The notes below the pieces were generated by a model. That model was not told where the DNA came from. It searched no databases and was given only the letters and a program-made list of their open reading frames with translations. Shown piece by piece: positions 24,640 through 32,495 of a DNA stretch of 64,000 nucleotides; the stretch's first letter is position 1, and the number at the start of each line of letters is the position of its first letter. The position numbers and the translations under genes are program-made. The stretch comes from Flavobacterium potami (GTDB lineage Bacteria > Bacteroidota > Bacteroidia > Flavobacteriales > Flavobacteriaceae), in the NCBI RefSeq assembly GCF_020026915.1, contig NZ_JAINUY010000004.1, positions 434,001-498,000 on the forward strand, written 5' to 3'.

Positions 24640-25440
24640 ATGATTACTGAATGTACATCAATTAAAGAATTTGCACAAGGAGGTCAAAAAAAGGTTTTTT
24701 TAGCTGAGCATCCTAAATTTGGTAAAGTTGTTATAAAAAAAGGATTAATAAAAAGTTTTACATCCTTAGAACGGATTAAACGGGAGGTAAAATTATTAGA
24801 TGAATTAGATTCGGAATATTATCCTAAACAATATCATTTTAATATAGATTTTAAAACAAACGAATTTGAAATTGTAGAAGAGTATATTGAAGGATCAACG
24901 CTTAGAGATAATTTGCATATTTTTTATAACAATCCTTCTGAAATTTTTTCCTTATTGGATTTGTTGATTGATGGATTGTCATTAATTTGGGATAAAAATG
25001 TTGTTCATAGAGATTTGAAGCCTGAGAATATTATTTTAAGGCCAAATATGAAGCCTTGTATAATTGATTTAGGGATAGCCCGATTTTTAGATTTAGAGTC
25101 ATTGACGAAGACAATCTCGCCAGTTGGTCCATGTACGCCAATTTATGCATCATCAGAACAATTGACAAATAACAAAAATTCTATTGATCTAAGAACTGAT
25201 TTTTTTGCTTTAGTTGTAATAGCATTGGAGTTGTATCTTGGACAGCATCCATTTAATGAATCTGGAAGTAAATATTCAATAATGGAAAACATTTTGAGAA
25301 ATAATTATATTGTTGAAAATGAAAATGTAAACCAAAATAAACAGATGTCAGAATTAGCTTTAAAAGTATTACATACTCAACCTTATATGAGATTTAGAAA
25401 TTATTCGCTATTTAAAGAATTTTTAAAAACATATTTATAG
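24640..25440 (+). CDS. Ser/Thr protein kinase (Hanks type), first gene of a three-gene cassette
   Basis: A 266-residue cytoplasmic kinase without membrane segment or sensor domain. The ATP loop FAQGGQKKVFLAEH is followed by the Lys in VVIKKG, a Glu in RIKREVKLLDEL, the catalytic loop VHRDLKPENI (residues 122-131), a DLG metal motif in place of DFG at residue 143, and the APE region as TPIYASSEQL. All residues needed for phosphotransfer are present. The gene ends in TAG directly followed by the next ATG with no gap. AT content is much higher than in the suf genes around it. Stand-alone Hanks kinases in such cassettes can act in phage defence (for example Stk2); that role is inferred here. Confidence 0.88.
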   Translation: MITECTSIKEFAQGGQKKVFLAEHPKFGKVVIKKGLIKSFTSLERIKREVKLLDELDSEYYPKQYHFNIDFKTNEFEIVEEYIEGSTLRDNLHIFYNNPSEIFSLLDLLIDGLSLIWDKNVVHRDLKPENIILRPNMKPCIIDLGIARFLDLESLTKTISPVGPCTPIYASSEQLTNNKNSIDLRTDFFALVVIALELYLGQHPFNESGSKYSIMENILRNNYIVENENVNQNKQMSELALKVLHTQPYMRFRNYSLFKEFLKTYL

Positions 25441-26601
25441 ATGAAAATTTATCACCAAACTGGATTTAGATATAATTGGAATATAGAAAGTTTTGAAAAA
25501 GGTGTTGGAGATGGTTTGATTTTTTCTCCAATAAATATTGATTCAGATAAACTTATTTCTTTTAAAGAAAAAATGAAGCAAGTAAGTTTTTTAGATCCTC
25601 AACTTTATTTATTAAATGAAGCAAAGGGGAGTCTAGATACTTATCCATATTTTCCAGGAAATTTAAAACCAGATTTTAGCACGCCAGATTTGGATAATTC
25701 TCAAGATGAATTAGCAAAGTTATGCGTTGATTATCAAATAGAAAATGATTTTGAATATTTAGTAATCCCTACAAGGTATCACGCTGATAATCCAACAAAT
25801 TATTTTCTAGATTCTACGGATTTTTTTGTAGACCCATTTTGTGAATATTTAAAAGAGATTAAAAATTCTAAAAAAGTCTTGCTGTCAGCAATTATTAAAA
25901 CAGTTATGTTGACAGATGATGAAAAGAAAAATGAAGTTTTAAATTGGATTACTGGTCATCAAAATATAGATGGAGTATATATAATATTTGAGAACAATTT
26001 TACTTCAAAACAAATTAAAGATTTTGATTATTTACTAAATGTTTTAAGATTTATTAAAATTTTAAAAATGAATCAGCTAGAGGTTCATATTGGTTATTGT
26101 AATACTGAAGCGTTATTGTATTCAATTGCAATGCCTGACTCGGTAACTATAGGTTCATATGAAAATCTACGTTCTTTTGGGATAAAAAGATTTCAAGATT
26201 TAGAAAATGCACCAATGAGAGGTCCTAATGCTAGATTGTATAGTAGTTTTCTCCTTCAATGGGTTGATTATGTGTATATACAGGCAATGGAAAAACTTAT
26301 AACGAACTATGAAGATTTTTTTGATGATTCAGAATTTAAACCTTTAATGTTTAAACCTGATTTCAAATGGCACTTTGCAAAAGCGGAGCCATACAAACAT
26401 TATTTTTTTGTTTTCGATAAACAAATTAAACAGTTGCCTGAATTACAGTCGGATAGGATTTTTTATGTAAAACAAACCATTAAAGAAGCATTAAATTTGT
26501 TTAAAATCATTGAAAACAATGTACTTTTGGACAATGATAGCGATGGGTCACACTTGTCGACTTGGTTTAATGTTATAAATGCTTTTGAAAAAGAAATTTA
26601 A
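25441..26601 (+). CDS. Unknown protein of the kinase cassette, possible TIM-barrel-like fold
   Basis: A 386-residue protein of no family I recognise. Visible stretches are MKIYHQTGFRYNWNIESFEK, GDGLIFSPINI, a conserved-looking FEYLVIPTRYHADNPTNYF, strand-like repeats (KKVLLSAIIKTVMLT; DGVYIIFENN; EVHIGYCNTEALLY) and SVTIGSYENLRSFG. The alternation of hydrophobic strands and helices would fit an alpha/beta barrel. No transmembrane segment, zinc knuckle or P-loop. It starts one base after the kinase stop and ends five bases before the nuclease-like gene, so it should work with both, perhaps as the recognition part or the kinase substrate. That is inference. Confidence 0.7.
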   Translation: MKIYHQTGFRYNWNIESFEKGVGDGLIFSPINIDSDKLISFKEKMKQVSFLDPQLYLLNEAKGSLDTYPYFPGNLKPDFSTPDLDNSQDELAKLCVDYQIENDFEYLVIPTRYHADNPTNYFLDSTDFFVDPFCEYLKEIKNSKKVLLSAIIKTVMLTDDEKKNEVLNWITGHQNIDGVYIIFENNFTSKQIKDFDYLLNVLRFIKILKMNQLEVHIGYCNTEALLYSIAMPDSVTIGSYENLRSFGIKRFQDLENAPMRGPNARLYSSFLLQWVDYVYIQAMEKLITNYEDFFDDSEFKPLMFKPDFKWHFAKAEPYKHYFFVFDKQIKQLPELQSDRIFYVKQTIKEALNLFKIIENNVLLDNDSDGSHLSTWFNVINAFEKEI

Positions 26602-26606
26602 CTCTT

Positions 26607-27065
26607 ATGTTTAATAGTGAGCAAGAAATGTCTGTTGTTTTTGAGAAATTTTTGAAAGAAAATTTCGGGAATAGTTATATGAAAGAATGTAAGGGATTAT
26701 TCGGAATCCCTGATTTTGTATACTATGATAAAAATGATGATAAAATCGAATTAATAGCTTTTGAGTTAAAATTAAAAGATTGGAAACAGGCGATGAAACA
26801 AGCGTTTAGGTATAAAAGTTTTTCGAATATATCTTATGTGGTTATTCCTTCTGTAGGAGTTAATGTGGCATTAAAAAATATTGAATTATTTAAAAAATAT
26901 AATATAGGTTTAGCGGGTTTTAATTCTTTAAGAGAGTTTGAAATTTTATTTAAGCCTAAAAGTGAGTTGCCTTATTCAGATAATCTCAAAGATAAAATGC
27001 TTCAATCTTTTAAATATTCGAGAAAAAGATCAAAAGGTACAAAAATTTTAGTGTCTCAAGAATGA
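26607..27065 (+). CDS. PD-(D/E)XK nuclease-like protein of the kinase cassette
   Basis: A 152-residue protein. The nuclease core can be laid out as Glu13, Asp36 in FGIPDFVYY, Glu53-x-Lys55 in IAFELKLKDW, and Gln65-x3-Tyr69 in KQAFRYKSF, a QxxxY motif as in RecB-type nucleases. The following strand ISYVVIP supports the fold. It is shorter than most restriction enzymes and has no DNA-binding domain, so it may need its partners for targeting. It is the last gene of the cassette and ends at a bidirectional terminator. The catalytic motif is read from sequence; DNA or RNA cleavage is not shown. Confidence 0.75.
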   Translation: MFNSEQEMSVVFEKFLKENFGNSYMKECKGLFGIPDFVYYDKNDDKIELIAFELKLKDWKQAMKQAFRYKSFSNISYVVIPSVGVNVALKNIELFKKYNIGLAGFNSLREFEILFKPKSELPYSDNLKDKMLQSFKYSRKRSKGTKILVSQE

Positions 27066-27081
27066 GATAATTAGTTTTCAT

Positions 27082-27120
27082 AAAAAAACCGATAAGCTTT
27101 AAAACTTATCGGTTTTTTTA
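27082..27120. terminator. Bidirectional terminator between the cassette and sufD
   Basis: AACCGATAAG and CTTATCGGTT form a stem flanked by A and T runs, so it can end both the plus-strand cassette and the minus-strand sufD transcript. Confidence 0.9.
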
Positions 27121-27137
27121 TTTTTAAATAGAATTTA

Positions 27138-28454
27138 TTACAAATCAAATCCTAAATTCACGCCTAATTTGTTGGCAATAATTTTAGTAATTCTTTGTTT
27201 TAATTCTGGTATTTTAATGCTTTCGATTACGGCATTTGAGAATGCGTACATCAATAAAGCTTTAGCTTCTTTTTTCGGGATTCCGCGAGATTGCATGTAG
27301 AACATAGCTGTTTCATCAAGCTGTCCAACAGTACATCCGTGAGAACATTTTACGTCATCTGCAAAAATTTCCAATTGTGGTTTTGCGTTGATTGTAGCTT
27401 TGTCGCTCAATAAAATGTTGTTGCTTTTTTGGAAAGCATTTGTTTTCTGAGCTTCTTTTTCTACCAAAACTTTTCCGTTGAAAACTCCTGTCGAACGATC
27501 AGAGAAAATTCCTTTATAATCCTGGAAACTTTCGCAGTTTGGCTGTGCGTGATTTACCAAAGTATAATGGTCAACGTGTTGTTTGTCATTCAAGATAGAA
27601 ATACCGTTAAGCGTACTAGTCAATCTTTCTCCGAAATGGTAAAAGTTTAAGTTGTTACGAGTTAAATTTCCTCCAAATGAGAAAGTATGAACAGAAGCGT
27701 GGCTTTCTTGCTGCTGAGAAACGTAAGTGTTGTCAATTAAGTTTGCCTCGCTGTTGTCGTTTTGAATTTTGTAATAGTCAACAATGGCGCGTTTTTGAGC
27801 GAAAATCTCAGTAACAGAATTTGTTAAAACCGGATTTTCATTCAAACTTTGGTGACGCTCGATAATTTGAACATGTGAATTTTCACCCACAATTACCAAA
27901 TTTCTTGGCTGAACCATTAATGCAGCTTCATTTCCAGTTGAGAAATACATAATTTCAATAGGTTTGTCAGCTACTTTTTTCTTTGGAATATTGATAAAAG
28001 CACCTTCAATCGCAAATGCAGTATTCAATGAAGTCAAGCTGTCATCTTTACTAGCAATTTGATTAAAGTAAGTATCAATAACCATTTTATATTTTGGTTT
28101 GGTCAATGCAGAAGACATCAAACAAACATCGATTCCGTCGTGAGTTGTAGAAGACAAATGCGAACTGAAAACACCATCAATAAAAACTAATTTATAAGTG
28201 TCAATTTCGTGCAAAAAGTATTTTTTTACCTGATTGAATTCGATTGCATTTTCCTGCTTTGGAAAAACCGTAAAGTCATTTTTTAAGATGGCATTTAGGG
28301 ATGTGTATTTCCAAGCTTCTTCCTTTTTGGTTGGGAAACCTTTATTTTCGAAGTTTTTTATAGCATTTGTACGGATGTCATGCAAATCTGAATGCACATC
28401 AACACGCTCTTCAAAAGCCATAAAAGACGATACTAATTTTTCTTTTAAATCCAT
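27138..28454 (-). CDS. sufD: SufD, Fe-S cluster assembly scaffold subunit
   Basis: A 438-residue protein of the SufBCD scaffold. The C-terminal beta-helix motifs are clear: DYYKIQNDNSEANLIDN, THDGIDVCL, NAKPQLEIFADDVKCSHGCT and MFYMQSRGIPKKEAKALLMY. The KCSHG and SRGIP motifs mark the SufB/SufD family; the shorter length and the N-terminal helical domain favour SufD. SufD pairs with SufB on the SufC dimer to build clusters in the cytoplasm. Last gene of the sufABC-D unit, facing the kinase cassette head-on with a shared terminator. Confidence 0.96.
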   Translation of the reverse strand: MDLKEKLVSSFMAFEERVDVHSDLHDIRTNAIKNFENKGFPTKKEEAWKYTSLNAILKNDFTVFPKQENAIEFNQVKKYFLHEIDTYKLVFIDGVFSSHLSSTTHDGIDVCLMSSALTKPKYKMVIDTYFNQIASKDDSLTSLNTAFAIEGAFINIPKKKVADKPIEIMYFSTGNEAALMVQPRNLVIVGENSHVQIIERHQSLNENPVLTNSVTEIFAQKRAIVDYYKIQNDNSEANLIDNTYVSQQQESHASVHTFSFGGNLTRNNLNFYHFGERLTSTLNGISILNDKQHVDHYTLVNHAQPNCESFQDYKGIFSDRSTGVFNGKVLVEKEAQKTNAFQKSNNILLSDKATINAKPQLEIFADDVKCSHGCTVGQLDETAMFYMQSRGIPKKEAKALLMYAFSNAVIESIKIPELKQRITKIIANKLGVNLGFDL

Positions 28455-28473
28455 TTCTGTTGTTTGTTTCCTT

Positions 28474-28565
28474 CGGAGTTTCAGGTTTCAAGTTTCACGT
28501 TTGCTCGTTGGAACTTGATTTCCTTTGGATCCTTTTGTTTCAGGTTGAATGTTTCATGTTTTTTG
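28474..28565. repeat. 'GTTTCAAGTTT' repeats, left flank of the four-helix-bundle gene
   Basis: Contains GTTTCAGGTTTCAAGTTTCA and GTTTCAGGTTGAATGTTTCA. Its inverted partner lies at 28983-29028, so the small gene 28554-28949 sits between opposite copies within the suf operon. Related to 20417-20480. Confidence 0.65.
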
Positions 28566-28949
28566 AAACTTATTTCCTTTGAAATCTTTTTTATTTAGAT
28601 AAGTGATAAAGTTTTTTATTTTACCGCTTAAATTTTCATAATCTTTTTTTAAAGCTTCGAATTTTTCTTCTGAAATATATTCAAAATCAAAGACTCGATA
28701 TAATTGAGATCTTGTCTCTCCAGCCGAACCTTTTGCAATTGATAAAAATTGTCGAAATTCTAAATTTCCATCTCTTTCAAAACCTTCCGCAATGTTATCC
28801 ATTACTGAACCCGAAGAACTTTTTATTTGATTTTTAAATCTGAGATCGGATCTTAACTCTGTTTTAACTGAAATTAAATGTATTTCTTTTGCTAATCGTC
28901 TTGCCTCTTTCCAGATTTCTAAATCTTCAAACCTCGTAATTGTTGCCAT
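28554..28949 (-). CDS. Four-helix-bundle protein (S23/23S rRNA intervening-sequence family)
   Basis: A 131-residue all-helical protein with the family core [40 protein letters not shown] and [20 protein letters not shown]. Relatives are encoded in intervening sequences of some 23S rRNA genes, act as accessory factors (Avd) in diversity-generating retroelements, or occur alone, as here. There is no retroelement or rRNA nearby. It is inserted between sufC and sufD with inverted palindromic repeats at both ends, so it looks like a mobile passenger. It probably binds nucleic acid; function unknown. Confidence 0.9.
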   Translation of the reverse strand: MATITRFEDLEIWKEARRLAKEIHLISVKTELRSDLRFKNQIKSSSGSVMDNIAEGFERDGNLEFRQFLSIAKGSAGETRSQLYRVFDFEYISEEKFEALKKDYENLSGKIKNFITYLNKKDFKGNKFQKT

Positions 28950-28982
28950 TTCTTATTTTATAATTTTAAGTTTAAACTTACA

Positions 28983-29028
28983 AAATGTAATTCAACTTGA
29001 AACTAAAAAAACATGAAACATGAAACAA
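28983..29028. repeat. 'GTTTCAAGTTT' repeat, right flank of the four-helix-bundle gene
   Basis: The plus strand reads AATTCAACTTGAAACTAAAA and ACATGAAACATGAAACAAAT, the inverted form of parts of 28474-28565. Confidence 0.65.
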
Positions 29029-29029
29029 A

Positions 29030-29776
29030 TTAATTCTCTGCTTTAATCCAGTCGTATCCTTTTTCTTCTAATTCGTAAGCCAACTCTTTTCCGCCAGATT
29101 TTACGATTCTACCGTTGTAAAGAACGTGAACGAAATCTGGAACGATATAATCTAACAAACGTTGGTAGTGTGTAATAACGATAATTGCGTTTTTGTCGCT
29201 TTTTAATTTGTTTACACCATTAGCCACAATTCTTAAAGCATCAATGTCAAGACCAGAATCGGTTTCGTCAAGAATAGCTAATTTTGGCTCTAACATTGCC
29301 ATTTGGAAAATCTCGTTTCTTTTTTTCTCTCCTCCAGAAAAACCTTCATTTAAAGAACGAGATAAAAATTTACGGTCGATTTCTAACAATTCAGATTTCT
29401 CACGAATCACTTTCAGCATTTCGTTTGCAGGCATTTCTTCCTGTCCGTTTGCTTTACGAGTTTCGTTGATCGCAGTTTTCATAAAGTTAGTTACACTAAC
29501 TCCAGGAATTTCTACCGGATATTGAAAAGAAAGGAAAACACCTTTGTGCGCTCTTTCTTCAGGAGCTAAATCAGCAAGATCTTCTCCGTCAAGAATTACC
29601 TCTCCGTCTGTAACTTCATAATTTTCATTTCCTGCAATAACAGCAGAAAGTGTACTTTTTCCAGAACCGTTTGGTCCCATTATCGCGTGAACTTCTCCAG
29701 CTTTAACTTCTATATTAATTCCCTTAAGGATTTCTTTATCACCAATCGCGGCGTGAAGGTTTTTTATTGATAACAT
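29030..29776 (-). CDS. sufC: SufC, Fe-S assembly ATPase
   Basis: A 248-residue ABC-type ATPase of the SufBCD complex. Walker A GPNGSGKST near residue 35, Q loop FQYPVEIPG, signature FSGGEKKRNE, Walker B LAILDETDSGLD and the switch His in IVITHYQRLL are all present. SufC drives conformational changes in SufB-SufD rather than transport; no permease is nearby. Normal length. It lies between the flavodoxin-like gene and the four-helix-bundle gene in the operon. Confidence 0.97.
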   Translation of the reverse strand: MLSIKNLHAAIGDKEILKGINIEVKAGEVHAIMGPNGSGKSTLSAVIAGNENYEVTDGEVILDGEDLADLAPEERAHKGVFLSFQYPVEIPGVSVTNFMKTAINETRKANGQEEMPANEMLKVIREKSELLEIDRKFLSRSLNEGFSGGEKKRNEIFQMAMLEPKLAILDETDSGLDIDALRIVANGVNKLKSDKNAIIVITHYQRLLDYIVPDFVHVLYNGRIVKSGGKELAYELEEKGYDWIKAEN

Positions 29777-29787
29777 TGTTCTTTATT

Positions 29788-30276
29788 TTATATAAATGTC
29801 AATTCTATTTTTGTTTGTTGGTTTAAGATGTTCGCATTGTAATGCGCGTGTCCTAAATATTCCATGCCTAAATAATCGGCTGATTTTTGAAACGGAATGT
29901 AAAAACTCTCTTCGATTTCATTATCGTGTGAATTTGTAATTACTCCGATTTTCTTTCCTCTTAGTTTTCTTCCGGTTTCTTTTTCAATTCGGATCAAATC
30001 TGAAATCCTATCAAAAAAGACCTTCATAATTCCGCTCATATTATACCAATAAACGGGCGTTGCAAAAATTAAAGTGTCGTACTTTTCGATAATTCCTCTT
30101 ATCAGAGGCAAAAAATCATCGCCTATATTTTTGCTTTCGTAATCATAATAGGAAATAGTATAATCACTTAAATTAATTACATCTATGTTGTGTTCTTTCG
30201 AAATTTCATCCACAATTTTTGTTGTGTTTCCGTTTTTTCTGGAAGAACCTAAAATGATGACTTTTTTATTTTCCAT
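29788..30276 (-). CDS. Flavodoxin-like NAD(P)H-dependent oxidoreductase
   Basis: A 162-residue FMN-binding protein. The phosphate loop ILGSSRKNGNTTKI is at residues 8-21, and TLIFATPVYWYNMSGIMKVF is the flavin-contacting segment of the NADPH-dependent FMN reductase family. It is only 11 bases from sufC and eight from sufB, so it is co-transcribed with the iron-sulfur scaffold genes, where a flavin reductase could supply electrons. That role is inferred; it is not a standard SUF component. Confidence 0.88.
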   Translation of the reverse strand: MENKKVIILGSSRKNGNTTKIVDEISKEHNIDVINLSDYTISYYDYESKNIGDDFLPLIRGIIEKYDTLIFATPVYWYNMSGIMKVFFDRISDLIRIEKETGRKLRGKKIGVITNSHDNEIEESFYIPFQKSADYLGMEYLGHAHYNANILNQQTKIELTFI

Positions 30277-30283
30277 CTTTAAA

Positions 30284-31732
30284 TTATCCTACAGAACCTT
30301 CTAAAGAAATCTCCAATAATTTTTGAGCTTCAACAGCAAATTCCATTGGAAGTTTGTTCAATACATCTTTACTGAAACCGTTTACAATTAATGCAATCGC
30401 TTTTTCAGTAGGAATACCTCTTTGGTTACAGTAGAAAACCTGATCTTCTCCAATTTTACTTGTAGTTGCTTCATGCTCGATTTTTGCTGATGGATTTTTA
30501 CTTTCGATGTATGGGAAAGTATGCGCACCACAATTGTTACCCATTAATAAAGAGTCGCATTGAGAAAAGTTTCTTGCATTCTCCGCTCTTGGCGAAATCT
30601 GCACTAAACCACGGTAGCTATTTTGTGATTTTCCAGCCGAAATACCTTTAGAAATAATAGTCGATTTAGTGTTTTTACCTAAATGGATCATTTTTGTTCC
30701 AGTATCAGCTTGTTGGAAATTATTTGTAACAGCAATAGAATAAAATTCTCCTACTGAATTATCTCCTTTTAATACACAAGAAGGATATTTCCAAGTTACA
30801 GCAGAACCTGTTTCAACTTGTGTCCAAGAAATTTTAGCGTTTGTTTCGCATAAACCTCTTTTGGTTACGAAGTTGTAAACTCCACCTTTTCCTTCTTTGT
30901 TTCCTGGGAACCAGTTTTGAACTGTAGAATATTTAATTTCAGCATCATCCAAAGCGATTAATTCAACTACAGCAGCGTGTAATTGATTTTCGTCACGGCT
31001 TGGAGCTGTACATCCTTCAAGGTAAGAAACGTAACTTCCTTCATCAGCAATAACTAAAGTTCTTTCGAATTGTCCAGTTCCTGCCTGGTTGATTCTGAAA
31101 TAAGTCGAAAGTTCCATCGGGCATTTTACGCCTTTTGGAATATAACAGAAACTTCCATCAGAGAAAACAGCTGAGTTTAGCGCCGCATAGAAGTTATCTT
31201 TCTGAGGAACAACAGTACCTAAATATTTTTTTACTAATTCTGGATGTTCTTTAATAGCTTCAGAAATCGGACAGAAAATAATTCCTTTTTCTGCCAAAGT
31301 TTTCTTGAAAGTTGTAGCAACAGAAACAGAATCGACAACGATATCCATAGCGATATTGTTCATTTTTTTCTGTTCGTCTACAGAGATTCCTAACTTTTTG
31401 TACATCTCTAATAATTCAGGATCTACATCGTCTAAAGTTTTATTAGGATCTACTGCTTTTGGAGCTGAATAGTAAGAAATAGCTTGAAAATCTGGCTTTT
31501 CGTAATTTACGTTTGCCCATTCTGGCTCGATCATTTCTTTCCAAGCACGAAAAGCCTCGATGCGCCATTCGGTCATCCATTCAGGTTCTTCCTTTTTAAG
31601 AGAAATAGCTCTTACAATCTCCTCGTTTAAGCCAATAGGAAAAGTCTCAGATTCTATATTGGTATAAAATCCGTACTCATATTCTTTAGTTTCCAGTTCG
31701 ATTTTTAAATCGTCTTCGGTGTATTTGCTCAT
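30284..31732 (-). CDS. sufB: SufB, Fe-S cluster assembly scaffold subunit
   Basis: A 482-residue core scaffold protein. Motifs include [60 protein letters not shown], and the C-terminal [20 protein letters not shown] followed by RGIPTEKA. The conserved Cys and Glu residues needed for cluster building are in the usual places. Length and order are normal for the long SufB type. Second gene in the operon, after the SufA-like gene, with a repeat-rich spacer between them. Confidence 0.97.
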   Translation of the reverse strand: MSKYTEDDLKIELETKEYEYGFYTNIESETFPIGLNEEIVRAISLKKEEPEWMTEWRIEAFRAWKEMIEPEWANVNYEKPDFQAISYYSAPKAVDPNKTLDDVDPELLEMYKKLGISVDEQKKMNNIAMDIVVDSVSVATTFKKTLAEKGIIFCPISEAIKEHPELVKKYLGTVVPQKDNFYAALNSAVFSDGSFCYIPKGVKCPMELSTYFRINQAGTGQFERTLVIADEGSYVSYLEGCTAPSRDENQLHAAVVELIALDDAEIKYSTVQNWFPGNKEGKGGVYNFVTKRGLCETNAKISWTQVETGSAVTWKYPSCVLKGDNSVGEFYSIAVTNNFQQADTGTKMIHLGKNTKSTIISKGISAGKSQNSYRGLVQISPRAENARNFSQCDSLLMGNNCGAHTFPYIESKNPSAKIEHEATTSKIGEDQVFYCNQRGIPTEKAIALIVNGFSKDVLNKLPMEFAVEAQKLLEISLEGSVG

Positions 31733-31741
31733 TATATTTTT

Positions 31742-31830
31742 TAATGTGTCTTAAAGTTTTAAAGTCTAAAGTCTGAAAGTCAATCTGCAGTCTTTAAGAC
31801 TTTATGACTTTCGGCTTTTGACTAAAGCGA
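31742..31830. repeat. Palindromic spacer between the SufA-like gene and sufB
   Basis: AAAGTCTAAAGTCTGAAAGT on the left is imperfectly mirrored by GACTTTATGACTTTCGGCTT on the right. A hairpin here could set relative amounts of the two messages. Confidence 0.55.
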
Positions 31831-32151
31831 AAATGATTCTCCACATCCGCAAGTTCTGCTTGCGTTTGGATTATTGAAAACAAATCCTTTTCCGTTTAAT
31901 CCGCCTGAAAATTCTAAAATTGTTCCAGCTAAATAAAGGAATGATTTTTTTTCAACTGCAATTTGTATGTCGTTATCTACGAATATTTTATCGTCATCTC
32001 CTTTGGTTTTGTCAAATTTTAAATCATAAGACAAACCAGAGCATCCGCCACTTTTTACGCCTACTCTAACGTAGTCGTGTGCGGCATCAAAACCATCATC
32101 AGTCATCAAATCGATGATTTTCTTTTTGGCAGTATCAGAAACTTTTATCAT
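31822..32151 (-). CDS. sufA: SufA/IscA-type iron-sulfur carrier (HesB family)
   Basis: A 109-residue A-type carrier. The three conserved Cys are visible: GGCSGLSYDL near the middle and TCGCGESF at the C terminus. ATG 32151 (MIKVSDTAKKK) is preferred over the frame opening at 32181, since the family starts at that strand. It passes clusters from SufBCD to target proteins. First gene of the suf operon; a -7 element lies 110 bases upstream at 32261. Confidence 0.94.
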   Translation of the reverse strand: MIKVSDTAKKKIIDLMTDDGFDAAHDYVRVGVKSGGCSGLSYDLKFDKTKGDDDKIFVDNDIQIAVEKKSFLYLAGTILEFSGGLNGKGFVFNNPNASRTCGCGESFSL

Positions 32152-32495
32152 TGTTTTTATGGTATTTATCTTTTTCAACATTCCTTTAATATTCCTTAAA
32201 AAGTAATTAAATTATTACATTTTAAAGTGCTGTCTGTCAATGTTGAAATGAAATTGTCTGCAAAGATACGACTTAAAAACCTTTTTCCATAACGGTTCAC
32301 ATTATTATAACAAATGTTAAAATAGATATTACTTATTTTGATAAATTTGATCTTAAAAAAGACTTCATAAATGTTAAATATGTTTATTTAATATGCTTTT
32401 TTTGAAATTATCTATTTTAAATGTTAAAAAACCAGTATTTATACTGACTTTAATCTGTAATTAATTGGTATTTTTGCGAAAAATTGTGAGTAATT
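32152..32495. promoter_or_regulatory. Divergent intergenic region between the suf operon and the coiled-coil gene
   Basis: On the minus strand TATCTTTG (32268-32261) is an exact TANNTTTG element for the suf operon, giving a leader of about 100 bases. On the plus strand TATTTTTG (32469-32476) is an exact element just before the gene at 32496. No clear -33 TTG is found for either. The leader contains no riboswitch or regulator site that I can recognise. Confidence 0.45.

Noticed and set aside
28554..28949. Diversity-generating retroelement accessory gene (avd)
   Set aside because: The protein family fits, but there is no reverse transcriptase, template repeat or variable repeat in the surrounding sequence.
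32152..32260. Riboswitch or iron-responsive site in the suf leader
   Set aside because: The AT-rich leader shows no recognisable riboswitch core or palindromic Fur/IscR-like site.
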